This document shows positions 16,957 through 26,522 of a stretch of 64,000 nt of DNA, in pieces (the first letter of the stretch is position 1; every line of letters starts with the position of its first letter). The notes under the pieces were generated by a model. It made no database searches, was not told the origin of the DNA, and worked only from the letters and a program-made list of their open reading frames with translations. The translations under genes and the position numbers were made by a program. The stretch covers positions 32,085 to 96,084 of the forward strand of contig JAPLQF010000014.1 of NCBI GenBank assembly GCA_026399875.1, in the 5' to 3' direction. Source of the DNA: Burkholderiales bacterium (GTDB taxonomy: Bacteria > Pseudomonadota > Gammaproteobacteria > Burkholderiales > Burkholderiaceae_E).

Positions 16957-19578
16957 ATGCCGTCCATCCCCAAGCCCCGTCCCTTGCCGCGCCGCGCCGC
17001 GCCGGCAGGCGAGAGTGCTCAGGCAGGCGGCGCTGTTCAAGCCGGCGGCAAGCCGAAGTCCAGCCGGGCGCGGCGAACAAAACCGGTCGACCTCGCGGCC
17101 GCCGCCTCTTCGGCGACTGAGCTCGCACCGACCGACATCGCCGCCTGGTTCGAGCGCCGCGGCTGGCAATCCTTCCCTTTCCAGCACGAGGTCTGGGATG
17201 CGGTTGCGGCCGGCGAGTCGGGCCTGCTGCATGCCACCACAGGATCGGGCAAGACCTATGCGGTGTGGTTCGCCGCGCTGGCTCAGGTGCTTGCACAGGC
17301 TCCGACCTCATCCTGGAGCAAGCCCGGCCTGAAGCTGCTCTGGATCACACCGATGCGAGCACTGGCTTCGGACACGACCCGCTCCTTGTCGGAGCCGCTC
17401 GCCGAACTCGGCATCGACTGGCGGGTCGGTCTGCGCACCGGCGATACCCCGGCCGCCGAGCGCACCCGCCAGGACAAGCGTCTGCCCGAGGCGCTGGTGA
17501 CCACGCCCGAGAGCCTGTCGCTGATGCTGTCGAAGGCCGATGCACCCGAGCGGCTGTCGGGCGTTGCCATGGTGGTGATCGACGAATGGCATGAGCTGAT
17601 CGCCAACAAGCGCGGCGTGCAGGTCCAGCTGGCGCTGGCCCGGTTGCGGGCCTTCAATTCGGGGCTGATCGTCTGGGGCCTGTCGGCCACGCTCGGCAAT
17701 CTCGAGCAGGCGATGGATGTGCTGCTGGCCCACGGTGGCGGTCGGCTGGTGCAGGGTCGCCAGCCCAAGACTCTGCTGGTCGATACCCTGCTGCCCGAGT
17801 CGACCGAACGCTTCCCGTGGGGTGGCCATCTCGGCACCCGCATGCTGGCACCGGTGGTGGCCGAGATCGAGTCGAGCGCGAGTTCGCTGGTTTTCACCAA
17901 CACCCGATCGCAGGCCGAGCTCTGGTATCAGGCGCTGCTTACAGCCCGACCCGACTGGGCCGGCCTGATCGCCCTGCATCACGGCTCGCTCGATGCCTCG
18001 GTGCGCGCCTGGGTCGAGGCCGGATTAAAGGAGGGACGTCTGAAGGCGGTGGTCTGCACCTCAAGCCTCGATCTCGGTGTCGACTTCTCGCCGGTCGAGC
18101 GGGTACTGCAGGTCGGCAGCGCCAAGGGAGTTGCCAGGCTGCTGCAGCGGGCCGGGCGCTCGGGGCATTCGCCGGGGCGGGCATCGCGGGTCACGCTGGT
18201 CCCGACCCATGCCCTCGAGCTGGTCGAAGGCGCGGCCGCACGCGATGCGGTGGCCGCCCGCCGGATCGAGCCGCGCGACTCGCCGCGCAAGCCGCTCGAC
18301 GTGCTGGTCCAGCATCTGGTGACGATTGCGGCCGGCACCGGTTTTGTGCCCGAGGCTTTGCTCGCCGAAGTGCGCAGTTGCCATGCCTATCGCGAGCTCA
18401 CCGATGCCGAATGGGCCTGGTCGCTCGATTTCGTGACCCGCGGCGGGCAGTCGCTTCTTGCCTATCCCGAATACCGTCGGGTGGTGCCTGATGAGATGGG
18501 TGTGCTGCGGGTGCCCGATCGCAGCATTGCGCGCCGTCACCGGATGTCGATCGGCACGATCGTGGCCGACGCGTCGATGATCGTGAAGATGATGAACGGC
18601 AGCACGGTCGGCACGGTCGAGGAGAGCTTCATTGCGCGCCTCAAACGCGGCGACTGTTTTCTCTTTGCCGGGCGACTGCTCGAGCTGGTGCGCATCAACG
18701 ACATGACCGCCTACGTAAAGCGCGCCACCGGCCGGCGCGCCGCGGTGCCGCGCTGGAACGGCGGCAAGATGCCGCTGTCGTCCGAGATGGCCGATGCGGT
18801 GCTGGCGCGCCTCGAGCAGGCCGGTGCCGGTGTGTTCGAGGGCCCCGAGATGCGGATGGCCGAGCCGCTGTTGCGCCTGCAGCAGGCCTGGTCGCGCCTG
18901 CCCGATACCGGCACGCTGCTGGTCGAGCACCTGCATTCGCGCGAGGGCCATCATCTCTTCGTCTATCCCTTTGCCGGGCGCAATGTGCATCTCGGGCTGG
19001 CGGCGCTGCTGGCCTGGCGGGTATCGCACAAGGCCGCAGCGAGCTTCTCAGTAGCGGTCAACGACTATGGACTGGAGCTGCTCGCCCCCGATCCGATCGA
19101 CTGGCGAGGGCTACGCGACGGCAGTCTCTTTGCCGAAGGCGATTTGCTTTCGGATGTCCTGGAAAGTCTCAATTCGGGCGAACTGGCATTGCGTCGGTTT
19201 CGCGAGATCGCACGGGTCTCGGGGCTGATTTTTCAGGGGTTTCCGGGGGCGCCGAAACGATCGCGCCAGTTGCAGGCCTCGGCGGGGCTTTTCTATCAAG
19301 TGTTTCGCGATTACGACCCGGGCAGCCTGCTGCTTTCGCAAGCCGCCTCAGAGGTGCTGGAGCAGGAGCTTGAGATCACCCGGCTGCGCGAGACACTTGC
19401 CCGCCTGCGTGCGCGAACGCTGGTTGAGGTCGACCTCGAGCGGCCGGGGCCGTTTGCGTTTCCATTGCTGATTGAACGGCTGCGTGAGCAGGTCACCACC
19501 GAAAAGCTCGCCGACCGGGTTGCACGGATGGTCCGCGAGCTCGAAGCCGCAGCCGGCGGACCGCTGCATGAGCGCTGA
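16957..19578 (+). CDS. Ligase-associated DEXH-box helicase (Lhr-like)
   Basis: This 873-residue superfamily 2 helicase follows a basic, Ala/Pro-rich N-terminus. Motif I GSGKT is at residues 96–100, motif II DEWH at 209–212, motif III is SATLGN and motif VI is [11 protein letters not shown]. The DEWH box and the long C-terminal winged-helix/beta-barrel extension match the Lhr-core helicases of the ligase-associated repair cassette. Its usual partners lie elsewhere in this window: exonuclease and ligase about 14 kb upstream, PdeM 3 kb downstream. All are on the same strand. Confidence 0.92.
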   Translation: MPSIPKPRPLPRRAAPAGESAQAGGAVQAGGKPKSSRARRTKPVDLAAAASSATELAPTDIAAWFERRGWQSFPFQHEVWDAVAAGESGLLHATTGSGKTYAVWFAALAQVLAQAPTSSWSKPGLKLLWITPMRALASDTTRSLSEPLAELGIDWRVGLRTGDTPAAERTRQDKRLPEALVTTPESLSLMLSKADAPERLSGVAMVVIDEWHELIANKRGVQVQLALARLRAFNSGLIVWGLSATLGNLEQAMDVLLAHGGGRLVQGRQPKTLLVDTLLPESTERFPWGGHLGTRMLAPVVAEIESSASSLVFTNTRSQAELWYQALLTARPDWAGLIALHHGSLDASVRAWVEAGLKEGRLKAVVCTSSLDLGVDFSPVERVLQVGSAKGVARLLQRAGRSGHSPGRASRVTLVPTHALELVEGAAARDAVAARRIEPRDSPRKPLDVLVQHLVTIAAGTGFVPEALLAEVRSCHAYRELTDAEWAWSLDFVTRGGQSLLAYPEYRRVVPDEMGVLRVPDRSIARRHRMSIGTIVADASMIVKMMNGSTVGTVEESFIARLKRGDCFLFAGRLLELVRINDMTAYVKRATGRRAAVPRWNGGKMPLSSEMADAVLARLEQAGAGVFEGPEMRMAEPLLRLQQAWSRLPDTGTLLVEHLHSREGHHLFVYPFAGRNVHLGLAALLAWRVSHKAAASFSVAVNDYGLELLAPDPIDWRGLRDGSLFAEGDLLSDVLESLNSGELALRRFREIARVSGLIFQGFPGAPKRSRQLQASAGLFYQVFRDYDPGSLLLSQAASEVLEQELEITRLRETLARLRARTLVEVDLERPGPFAFPLLIERLREQVTTEKLADRVARMVRELEAAAGGPLHER

Positions 19579-19615
19579 TAGACTCGACGCGACCACGACA
19601 CAGGAGACTTCTAGC

Positions 19616-20296
19616 ATGCGGATCGGCGACAGCCTCAAGGGCAAACGGGTGCTGATCACCCAGTGCGAAGAATTCATGGGGCCGGTCCTTACCACCGCCT
19701 TCGAGGAGCATGGCGCGGTGGTCATCGGCTCGCAGGGCCCACTGGCCGATCCGGCATCGGCCGAAGCGGCGGTCGCTGCCGCCGGCCATATCGACATCCT
19801 GATCGCCAACCTGGCGGTGCCCTCGCCCTATTCGCCGGTGACTGCGGTCACCGACGAGGAGTGGCAGCATGTCTTTACCCACATGGTCGATCCGCTGCCC
19901 CGTCTTGCGCGTGCAGCCTTGCCGGCGATGATCGCGCGGCGATCCGGCAAGTTCATCGTCATGGGCAGCGCAGTGGCCATGCGCGGTCAGAAGCGGGTCT
20001 CGACCTATTCGGCTGCGCGCGGCGCCCAGCTCAGCTGGGTGCGCTCGGTCGGCGTCGAGGTCGCGCCGCATAACGTGCATGTCAACCTGATCGCGCAGAA
20101 CTTCGTCGAGAACCCGACCTACTATGGCCCGGATGTGCAGGCCCTGCCGGCCTTTCAGGAACGCCTCAAGCGGGAAGTGCCGCTCGGGCGTCTGGCGCGT
20201 CCCGAAGAAGACGCGCTCTTCGCGGTGTTTCTGGCCAGCAATGAGGTCGAGTTTTTCGCCGGTCAGGGCATTGCGTTTGCCGGCGGCTGGGTCTGA
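19616..20296 (+). CDS. Predicted halohydrin dehalogenase (SDR-like, NAD-independent)
   Basis: The 226-residue protein has an SDR-like fold but lacks the dinucleotide motif TGxxxGxG. In its place is Thr15-X4-Phe20-X-Gly22. The catalytic set is Ser118, Tyr131 and Arg135, that is S-X12-Y-X3-R, with arginine in place of the SDR lysine. Both patterns are the published signatures of halohydrin dehalogenases, which convert vicinal haloalcohols to epoxides and catalyse reverse ring opening. The remainder (STYSAARGA, then a FAGQGIAFAGGWV end) also resembles HheC-type sequences. A caggag site nine bases upstream supports the start. Activity is inferred from motifs only. Confidence 0.72.
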   Translation: MRIGDSLKGKRVLITQCEEFMGPVLTTAFEEHGAVVIGSQGPLADPASAEAAVAAAGHIDILIANLAVPSPYSPVTAVTDEEWQHVFTHMVDPLPRLARAALPAMIARRSGKFIVMGSAVAMRGQKRVSTYSAARGAQLSWVRSVGVEVAPHNVHVNLIAQNFVENPTYYGPDVQALPAFQERLKREVPLGRLARPEEDALFAVFLASNEVEFFAGQGIAFAGGWV

Positions 20297-20298
20297 TC

Positions 20299-21558
20299 TC
20301 AGCCGATCACATTCGCTTCGACGATTCGTCGACCCTCGGTCAGTCGTGCCACCGAAAGCACCGACAGATCGAGCGATCGGTAGGCGCCATGCACGATGAG
20401 TTCGGCAATGCCGCGTCCAACCGCCGGCGCCTGCTGCATCCCGTGGCCTGAAAAGCCGGTTGCAAAGAGCAGGTTGTCGACCGTGGGGTGTGCGCCCAGC
20501 AGGGCGTTGTGATCGAAGAGGTTCATCTCGTAATAGCCGGCCCAGGCGTTTTCGATGCGAAGCGCTTCAAAGGCCGGCACCCGATGCGCCAGCCCGGTCC
20601 AGAAGGCTTCGTCGAACTCGGCGAGATTGGGCTCCAGCGGCAGGTCGTCGGCATCATCGTCGGGCGTGCGACCGCCGATGAACTGCCTGCCTTCGGGGCG
20701 GAACCAGAAGCCGCTCGGGTCGATCACCAGCGGGCAATCGGCCAGCGTTGTGGGGCAGGAAAAGACAAACACCGTGCGACGCCGGGCGTGCACCGGCAGA
20801 TCGATGCCGGCGGCCTTCGCAAGCGGACGTGCCCAGGCACCGGCGGCATTGACCGCCGTGCCGCACACCAGGCGTGTGCCGTCGGCCAATCGCAGCGCGG
20901 CGATTTTGCCTGCAGCGCTCGCAGCACCCGCAGCAGATCGGCCTGCCTGCGCCATCTCGAAGCCCACCACCTCGCCTCTGATCAGCGTTGCGCCCTGCGC
21001 CCTTGCGGCCCGCAGCATCGCCTGATGCAGGGCCGGGCCATCGAACCAGCCCTCGGCGCCTGCGCCAAGTGTTCCGAGTGCCAGATCGCCGGTCCGCAGC
21101 CAGGCGAAGCGCTGCGCCAGGGCGTCGCGCTCGAGCAGCTCGATCGGCGCGCCGTGCTGGCGTTGCAGTGCGTGCTGGTCGCGCAGGCTTTGTGCGCCCT
21201 CGTGGCGTGCCAGATAGAGGTATCCCGGATCGGTGAGCCCGATCGCCGGCGCCTCGCCGTCGACTGCGAGCAGGCTCGATGACTCCCGCAAAAACTGCAG
21301 CCCGAACTGCGAGAGCTGGATGTTGATTGGATGCGAGAACTGCTGCCTGATCGAGCTCGCCGAGCGTTGCGACGATGCCTGCGAAAAGCCGGTATCGCGT
21401 TCGATGAGCGCCACCCGCAGCGCGGGGTCCAGGCGCATGAGCCACCAGGCAATCGAGGCGCCCTGGATGCCGGCGCCGATGATCGCGACATCGACGCTGC
21501 GATCGCAGGCCTCATGCGCTGCGCTGTCGGCCTTGATGGTCTGGCTGCCTGATGTCAT
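20299..21558 (-). CDS. FAD-dependent amine/amino-acid oxidoreductase (DAO family)
   Basis: The 419-residue protein carries the FAD Rossmann motif VAIIGAGIQGASIAWWL at about residues 24–40, followed by the LIERD acidic end of strand two. A C-terminal GFSGHGMQQAPAVGR segment is typical of sarcosine oxidase and glycine oxidase relatives. It probably oxidises a secondary amine or amino acid to an imine. Its ATG overlaps the stop of the cyclodeaminase-like gene (ATGA), so the two enzymes are likely to act on related imine substrates. Confidence 0.87.
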   Translation of the reverse strand: MTSGSQTIKADSAAHEACDRSVDVAIIGAGIQGASIAWWLMRLDPALRVALIERDTGFSQASSQRSASSIRQQFSHPINIQLSQFGLQFLRESSSLLAVDGEAPAIGLTDPGYLYLARHEGAQSLRDQHALQRQHGAPIELLERDALAQRFAWLRTGDLALGTLGAGAEGWFDGPALHQAMLRAARAQGATLIRGEVVGFEMAQAGRSAAGAASAAGKIAALRLADGTRLVCGTAVNAAGAWARPLAKAAGIDLPVHARRRTVFVFSCPTTLADCPLVIDPSGFWFRPEGRQFIGGRTPDDDADDLPLEPNLAEFDEAFWTGLAHRVPAFEALRIENAWAGYYEMNLFDHNALLGAHPTVDNLLFATGFSGHGMQQAPAVGRGIAELIVHGAYRSLDLSVLSVARLTEGRRIVEANVIG

Positions 21559-22538
21559 GCGCCACCTCGTGCACAGGATGCGTCTTCCTGCCTGTTGCCG
21601 GCCATCGCCAGCTCTGCCATCGCTGCCTCATAGACCAGACGTGCCGCCGCCGCATCCTCGACCGCCTGCCCGAGCGCCTTGAAGATAAAGGTCTCGCCCG
21701 GCGCCGGCGCGGGTTTCGTGCCGGCCAGGATTTCGCCGATCTCGGCACTGACCCGTGCGCCCGATTCGATCACATCGCCCGACTCGACCTCGGCGGCATG
21801 ACGGCTGTCGGCGATCAGGGTGTGGCGCATCACCTCGTCGTCGAGCTCGCGCCAGCCGGGTCGTGCTGCACCGATCGCCGCGACCATCGCCCCCGGTTTG
21901 AGCCAGGCGCCGCGCAGGACCGGCTCGGTGGCATTGGTGACGGTGCACACGATGTCGGCGCCGCGCACCGCCTCTTGCGCGCTCGCGCAGGCGACGCCGC
22001 CGATGTCGGCGGCGCAGCGCTGCACATTGCCGGCATCGCGGCTCCAGATGCGGATCTCGGTGATCGGCCTGACCGCGCGCAGTGCCAGCGCATGGGTGCG
22101 CGCCAGCGCGCCACTGCCCAGCAGGGCCAGCACTTTCGGCGCGGGTGAGGTCAGCGCATCGCAGGCCACCGCGGTGACCGCGGCGGTCCGCAGTTCGGTG
22201 ATCCAGGTGCCATCCATGATCGCGAGCGTGCGGCCGGTGCGCGGATCCATCAGGACGATCGTGGCCAGCAGGGTCGGCAGGCCCAGGCGCGCATTGTCGG
22301 GAAACTGCGTGATCAGTTTGGTGACCAGCGCCTTGTCGCTCAGCACCGGCTTGACGAACAGCAGGCCACCGGCATCAGGAATTTCCATCACCATGCGCTG
22401 CGGCTGCACCACGCGCCCGGCCGACAGATCGATGAGGCCCTCGCGCACGGCAGGCAGCAGTGCGGGCAGGCTGAGCAGTCGGCGCACAGCGGCATCGTCC
22501 AGATGCAGGGGCCGCGCGAAAGTCGGTTCGATCAGCAA
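21555..22538 (-). CDS. Ornithine cyclodeaminase / mu-crystallin family protein
   Basis: About 327 residues show the family layout: N-terminal substrate domain, KALVTKLITQFPDN, then an NAD(P)-binding Rossmann motif VLALLGSGALARTHALAL and a C-terminal GAARPGWRELDDEV region. Members are ornithine or lysine cyclodeaminases, ketimine reductases or opine dehydrogenases, and the substrate here is unknown. There is no ATG near the point where similarity begins, so the start is probably TTG at 22538, with adjacent CTG codons as alternatives. It is the first gene of the pair with the FAD oxidoreductase. Confidence 0.8.
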   Translation of the reverse strand: MLIEPTFARPLHLDDAAVRRLLSLPALLPAVREGLIDLSAGRVVQPQRMVMEIPDAGGLLFVKPVLSDKALVTKLITQFPDNARLGLPTLLATIVLMDPRTGRTLAIMDGTWITELRTAAVTAVACDALTSPAPKVLALLGSGALARTHALALRAVRPITEIRIWSRDAGNVQRCAADIGGVACASAQEAVRGADIVCTVTNATEPVLRGAWLKPGAMVAAIGAARPGWRELDDEVMRHTLIADSRHAAEVESGDVIESGARVSAEIGEILAGTKPAPAPGETFIFKALGQAVEDAAAARLVYEAAMAELAMAGNRQEDASCARGGA

Positions 22539-22658
22539 CAGAGAAGACTTGCGAAGTGCCTGAGGTGGCGTCGGCAGGAGGGTAACGCAACTCGGCCATT
22601 CCGAGGCAGCGCGTGCTTGCCTGAAGGCCACACCTGGCACGCCGATACAATTGACACG

Positions 22659-23555
22659 ATGGACTCGATACATACGGTGCCCGATCCGATGGCGCAAGAC
22701 AATCCGATCGACCCGATCGATCCAACTGCCGCGAATGCGGCGGGTGTCTCGAATGCCGCGACCGACTCCGCCGCAGGCCTCGCGCTCGTCGTGGCAGGCG
22801 TCTCGTTGCGACTGCTCGCCGGTCGCGCGGTGTGGTGGCCCGAGGCGCGCACGCTTTTCGTGGCCGACGTTCACCTCGGCAAGGCCGAGTCCTTCAGTGC
22901 GCTCGGCGTGCCGGTGCCGCGAGGGCCGACTGCCGCCACGCTTGATCGACTCGCCGGCCTGATCGATGCCTGCGGCGCAACCCGGCTGGTCGTGCTGGGC
23001 GATCTGCTGCATGCGCGTCAGGCGCAGGCGCCGGCCACCATCGGGCTGCTGCGGCAGTGGCGCGCGCAGCATGATCGCCTGCAGTGCCTGCTGGTGCGCG
23101 GCAACCATGATGACCATGCCGGCGATCCGCCTGCCGATCTGGGCATCGAGATGGTCACCGAGGGTGAGCGGCTCGGTCCGTTTTCACTCTGTCATGTGCC
23201 GGGCGACAGCGATGCCCTGCCGTCGGTCGATGCGTCGGCAGAGTCGAGGGCAGGCCCGGCATCGCGCCCTCGGCAAAGCCAGCCTGGCGGCTATCGCCTG
23301 GCCGGCCACCTTCATCCGGCAGTGCGCCTGTCGGGTCGGGGCGGCGCCTCGGTGAGGCTGCCGTGTTTTCGGGTCGGCGAGTCGCAGATGGTGCTGCCGG
23401 CCTTCGGCGACTTCACCGGTGGCGCGACCATCGCGCGCATCGAGGGCGAGCGGGTCTTCGCTATTGCACCGCCCCAAGTGATCGAGCTGCCGGCGCAACG
23501 ATCACGACCGAGTAGCTCACCGGCTCGAAGGTCCGGCCCCGGGCCGATTTCCTGA
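22659..23555 (+). CDS. pdeM: Ligase-associated DNA damage response endonuclease PdeM (metallophosphoesterase)
   Basis: The 298-residue calcineurin-like phosphoesterase has the metal motifs in order: VADVHLGKAE, VVLGDLLHA, RGNHDDHAG and AGHLHPAVRLS. The overall pattern and the context of ligase-associated genes match PdeM. The first 35 residues are low complexity, with repeats of Pro-Ile-Asp and Ala-Ala. An ATG at 22689 is possible. No good ribosome-binding site precedes either start. The last 95 bp overlap the convergent GT39 gene, an unusually long antisense overlap of two coding ends. Confidence 0.86.
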   Translation: MDSIHTVPDPMAQDNPIDPIDPTAANAAGVSNAATDSAAGLALVVAGVSLRLLAGRAVWWPEARTLFVADVHLGKAESFSALGVPVPRGPTAATLDRLAGLIDACGATRLVVLGDLLHARQAQAPATIGLLRQWRAQHDRLQCLLVRGNHDDHAGDPPADLGIEMVTEGERLGPFSLCHVPGDSDALPSVDASAESRAGPASRPRQSQPGGYRLAGHLHPAVRLSGRGGASVRLPCFRVGESQMVLPAFGDFTGGATIARIEGERVFAIAPPQVIELPAQRSRPSSSPARRSGPGPIS

Positions 23556-25023
23556 CGGTCAGATCGTGGGTTGTGCCGCCAAGCGACTCGCCGATCGCGA
23601 TGCAGCCGGGATCTCTGAAGCTGCAGATGATGGCTCTACCGTCGCGTTCGACGCTGTTTGCATCGACCCAGGGCGTGCAACGTTCGGGCTTGTTGAAGCT
23701 GAGATAGCCGGGGCCGGAGGTGGCATAGAAAGCCGTGCTCGCTGCCAGATACATCGGGCCCGATACCCACGGCAAGCGGGTGCCGACTTCTTCGGTCCAC
23801 AGCTCGTCGACCGCCTGGGCGAGTTCAAGCCTCGGTTCAGTCAGCGCCGCATCGCCGCGATCGGCGCCGGCATGCCAGTAGACCGGCGCTGCAATGGCCA
23901 TAGCCATCCAGCTCACAGCCAGCAGCAGTCCCGCCGGGCGCAGGCGCGGTGCGCTGGAACGGGCGGCACTCAGCCGGGATCCCACCAGCAGGATCAGCGC
24001 CATGCCCATCGGCAAGCCCCACAGCGTCGAGGTGCGGGCGGCAGTGATGGCGGTCATCAGCGCACTCAGCACGATCGGCGCAAGTGCCAGGATCCAAAGC
24101 GGATCAGTACTCGGGCGAAGGCACTTGCCAACGATCGCGGCGAATTGATCGAGCCGGATCTGCGGTTTGACCGTCAGCCACAGCAGCAGCAGTCCCAGCG
24201 CCGGAAACAGCAGCATTCGCGCGGCGAACTGCAGACCTCGAACAGTGGCCGAGTCAGTGTTGAATCCGGTCGCCTCACGGGCATAGCTCATCGGCGCGAA
24301 ATCGTGCCCTATCAGCCACAAGCCATGCGGCAGCAGACAGATTGCGAAGGCGGCAGCGATGCAAAAGCCTGTGCGCGAAAAGAGCCGTGCCCGCCAGGGC
24401 GCGTTCAACAGGGCGCTCAGCAGCAGTGCGCCGAGCATCATGGCCGAGAAGTACTTGCCCAGCATGGCCAGGCCGCACAGCAGGCCGGCAGCGATCGCAT
24501 CGCGGGTCAATCCGCGATTCATCGCCCGCACGAAAAACGCCATCGCCAGGGGCCAGACACTGACCAGCACCGCATTGGCGTTGAAACGCAGCGCCATCGC
24601 GGTCAGACCCGGGGTCAGTGCCGCTGCGGCCACACAGGCGAGGGTCCAGCGCCGATCGAGGAATTCTCGGCACAGCAGTGCAAACCCCGCCAATCCGACG
24701 GCTGTATTTGCGCTGGCCAGCCAGGCATAGGACAGATCGGTGTGCGGAAACATCGCAAACCATGCGCCGGTATACCAGGCCGACAGCGGCGGATGCTTGA
24801 AGTAGCCGGCCTGCCAAGCCTGCCCCCAGGCATAGGTCTCGACCATATCACCGCCATAGTCGAAGTTTGAACGCGAGGCCGCACCGAACCAGGCCCAGAC
24901 GGCTGCATGAAGCACCAGCAGTGCGACCAGCAGAAACGGGAAGGCTTCTTCACGCGATACCACCCAGGCGAATCGCGCAGATTGACCCGGAAAGAGGCGC
25001 CTGCCCTCAAGAGAGAGCGCCAT
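23461..25023 (-). CDS. ArnT/PMT-like membrane glycosyltransferase (GT39-type)
   Basis: The 520-residue integral membrane protein has about ten hydrophobic segments. After the first helix comes the acidic loop SNFDYGGDM, then HPPLSAWYTGAWFA, the catalytic periplasmic region of lipid-linked sugar transferases such as ArnT. A C-terminal periplasmic part follows. Such enzymes move a sugar from a polyprenyl phosphate donor to lipid A, protein or another acceptor. The acceptor here is unknown. The start at 25023 lies 12 bp after nudC, so the two are probably co-transcribed. Confidence 0.8.
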   Translation of the reverse strand: MALSLEGRRLFPGQSARFAWVVSREEAFPFLLVALLVLHAAVWAWFGAASRSNFDYGGDMVETYAWGQAWQAGYFKHPPLSAWYTGAWFAMFPHTDLSYAWLASANTAVGLAGFALLCREFLDRRWTLACVAAAALTPGLTAMALRFNANAVLVSVWPLAMAFFVRAMNRGLTRDAIAAGLLCGLAMLGKYFSAMMLGALLLSALLNAPWRARLFSRTGFCIAAAFAICLLPHGLWLIGHDFAPMSYAREATGFNTDSATVRGLQFAARMLLFPALGLLLLWLTVKPQIRLDQFAAIVGKCLRPSTDPLWILALAPIVLSALMTAITAARTSTLWGLPMGMALILLVGSRLSAARSSAPRLRPAGLLLAVSWMAMAIAAPVYWHAGADRGDAALTEPRLELAQAVDELWTEEVGTRLPWVSGPMYLAASTAFYATSGPGYLSFNKPERCTPWVDANSVERDGRAIICSFRDPGCIAIGESLGGTTHDLTVRKSARGRTFEPVSYSVVIVAPAARSLGAVQ

Positions 25024-25034
25024 CCCCGCGACCC

Positions 25035-25871
25035 CTAGCCCGCAGCTCTCATTCGCGCGATCGTCGCGTCGATCAGCGCCCGGGCAATCGACAGGCGCGG
25101 CGGCATCTGTGGCAGCGCGTCGAGGTCGAACCACTGCGCATCGGCCAGTTCGGCCGGATCGTGCCGTAGCTCGCCACTGGCGTATTCGGCGGTGAAGGCG
25201 ATCATCAGCGAGTTGGGAAAGGGCCAGCTCTGGCTGGCGAAATAACGCGGATTTTTGATCTCGATATTGGTCTCTTCGCGGACCTCGCGGGCGACGCACT
25301 CCTCGATCGTCTCGCCGGCTTCAAGAAAACCGGCCAGCGCGCTGTAGCGACCCGGCGGAAAATTCACGCCGCGACCGAGCAGGATCTGATTGCCCTTGGT
25401 GACCAGCGCCATCATCGCCGGCGAGATGCGCGGATAGACCGTCAGGCGGCAGCGCGGGCAGCGCTTGGCGCGCTCGCCGCCGGCCTGCTCGGTCGGGATG
25501 CCGCAGGCGCCGCAGAACTGGTGGGTCCGATCCCACTCGAGGATCTGCACCGCACGCATTGCAATCGACAGGGTTTCGTCATCGAGCGAGCCGAACCATG
25601 TGCGCAGGTTGGCGGCTTTCCAGCCGTCGGGCATCAGGTCGGCCGGATGGTCGTCGGACAGCGCGACCGCGATATGGTCGACGCCCTGATGTCGGCCGAT
25701 CGGATGCACCCGCGCGGGCGAAAAGCCCATGGCGCGCCAGGTCCGCCAGGCCAGGGCGCGCGGCTCATCGAGGCTCTGAACCAGCGAGTCGCGGACAAAG
25801 AGGTGAACCACCGCATCGGGGTGAAGCTCGAGGTCGAGAGCGGGCTGAAAATCGATGGGGGTGCGCAGCAT
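25035..25871 (-). CDS. nudC: NADH pyrophosphatase / NAD-cap decapping hydrolase NudC
   Basis: The 278-residue protein has a four-cysteine zinc ribbon (CGAC...CPRC) in the middle and a Nudix box, [20 protein letters not shown], in the C-terminal half. The SQSWPFPNS element downstream of the box is the diagnostic NADH pyrophosphatase motif. The enzyme splits NADH into AMP and NMNH and can remove NAD caps from RNA. The Nudix glycine after EE is Asn here, a mild deviation. Confidence 0.94.
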   Translation of the reverse strand: MLRTPIDFQPALDLELHPDAVVHLFVRDSLVQSLDEPRALAWRTWRAMGFSPARVHPIGRHQGVDHIAVALSDDHPADLMPDGWKAANLRTWFGSLDDETLSIAMRAVQILEWDRTHQFCGACGIPTEQAGGERAKRCPRCRLTVYPRISPAMMALVTKGNQILLGRGVNFPPGRYSALAGFLEAGETIEECVAREVREETNIEIKNPRYFASQSWPFPNSLMIAFTAEYASGELRHDPAELADAQWFDLDALPQMPPRLSIARALIDATIARMRAAG

Positions 25872-25982
25872 CGTCGGGATCGCCTGGAAGAAGGGAAATC
25901 CGTCGATTGTCCCACGCCCGCGGGCTGCTATCGTTCGACAGGATCACACACGATCAGTCTCAGTAAAGCAAGGAGGCCAGAC

Positions 25983-26477
25983 ATGACTTTCGACCAGCTG
26001 CTCGAGCGCTTTGCGACTGCGGTTGGCGCGCGCGACACCGCAGGGCTCGCCGCGCTGTTTACCGCCGACGGCATCTATGACGACTATTTCTTCGGTCCGC
26101 ATCAGGGGCGTGAATCGATCGCAGCCATGCTCGACCGTTTCTATGACGGCGGCGAGGCCTTCTCCTGGGAATTCGTCGAGCCGGCCTGCAGCGCCGACAC
26201 CGGCTATGCGCGCTATTGCTTCAGCTATCGCTCGCGTGAGCCCGACAGCACAGGTGAGCTGATCATCTTCGAGGGGACCAGCCGCTTTCGTTTGCGCGAC
26301 GGCCTGATTGCCCATTACAGCGAAGTCTTCGATCGTGGTGTGGCGTTCACCCAGCTCGGCTATGCGCCGGCACGCATCGTGAAGCTGCTGGCGCGCTATG
26401 CCACCGGTTTTCGCAATGGCGAATCGGCCCAGCGCCATCTGGCCTATCGCGCGCGCGGCATCGACGCGCCGGCCTGA
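25983..26477 (+). CDS. NTF2-like / SnoaL-type protein of unknown function
   Basis: The 164-residue product has the cone-like NTF2 fold pattern: an N-terminal helix (FDQLLERFATAVGARDTAGLAALF), then TADGIYDDYFFGPHQGRESIAAML and alternating strands. A perfect AAGGAGG site lies six bases before the ATG. The fold is used by isomerases, dehydratases and binding proteins, so no reaction can be assigned. It is divergent from nudC across 111 bp and convergent with the hydroxylase operon. Confidence 0.75.
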   Translation: MTFDQLLERFATAVGARDTAGLAALFTADGIYDDYFFGPHQGRESIAAMLDRFYDGGEAFSWEFVEPACSADTGYARYCFSYRSREPDSTGELIIFEGTSRFRLRDGLIAHYSEVFDRGVAFTQLGYAPARIVKLLARYATGFRNGESAQRHLAYRARGIDAPA

Positions 26478-26522
26478 AACCGGCAATGCGTCACCAGCCT
26501 CGGGTCCGCATCGGGTCCTGAG

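Noticed and set aside
22539..23117. Long 5' extension of the ornithine cyclodeaminase frame
   Set aside because: The extension runs antisense through pdeM, and family similarity starts only at the Leu-Ile-Glu-Pro region. The start was set near 22538.
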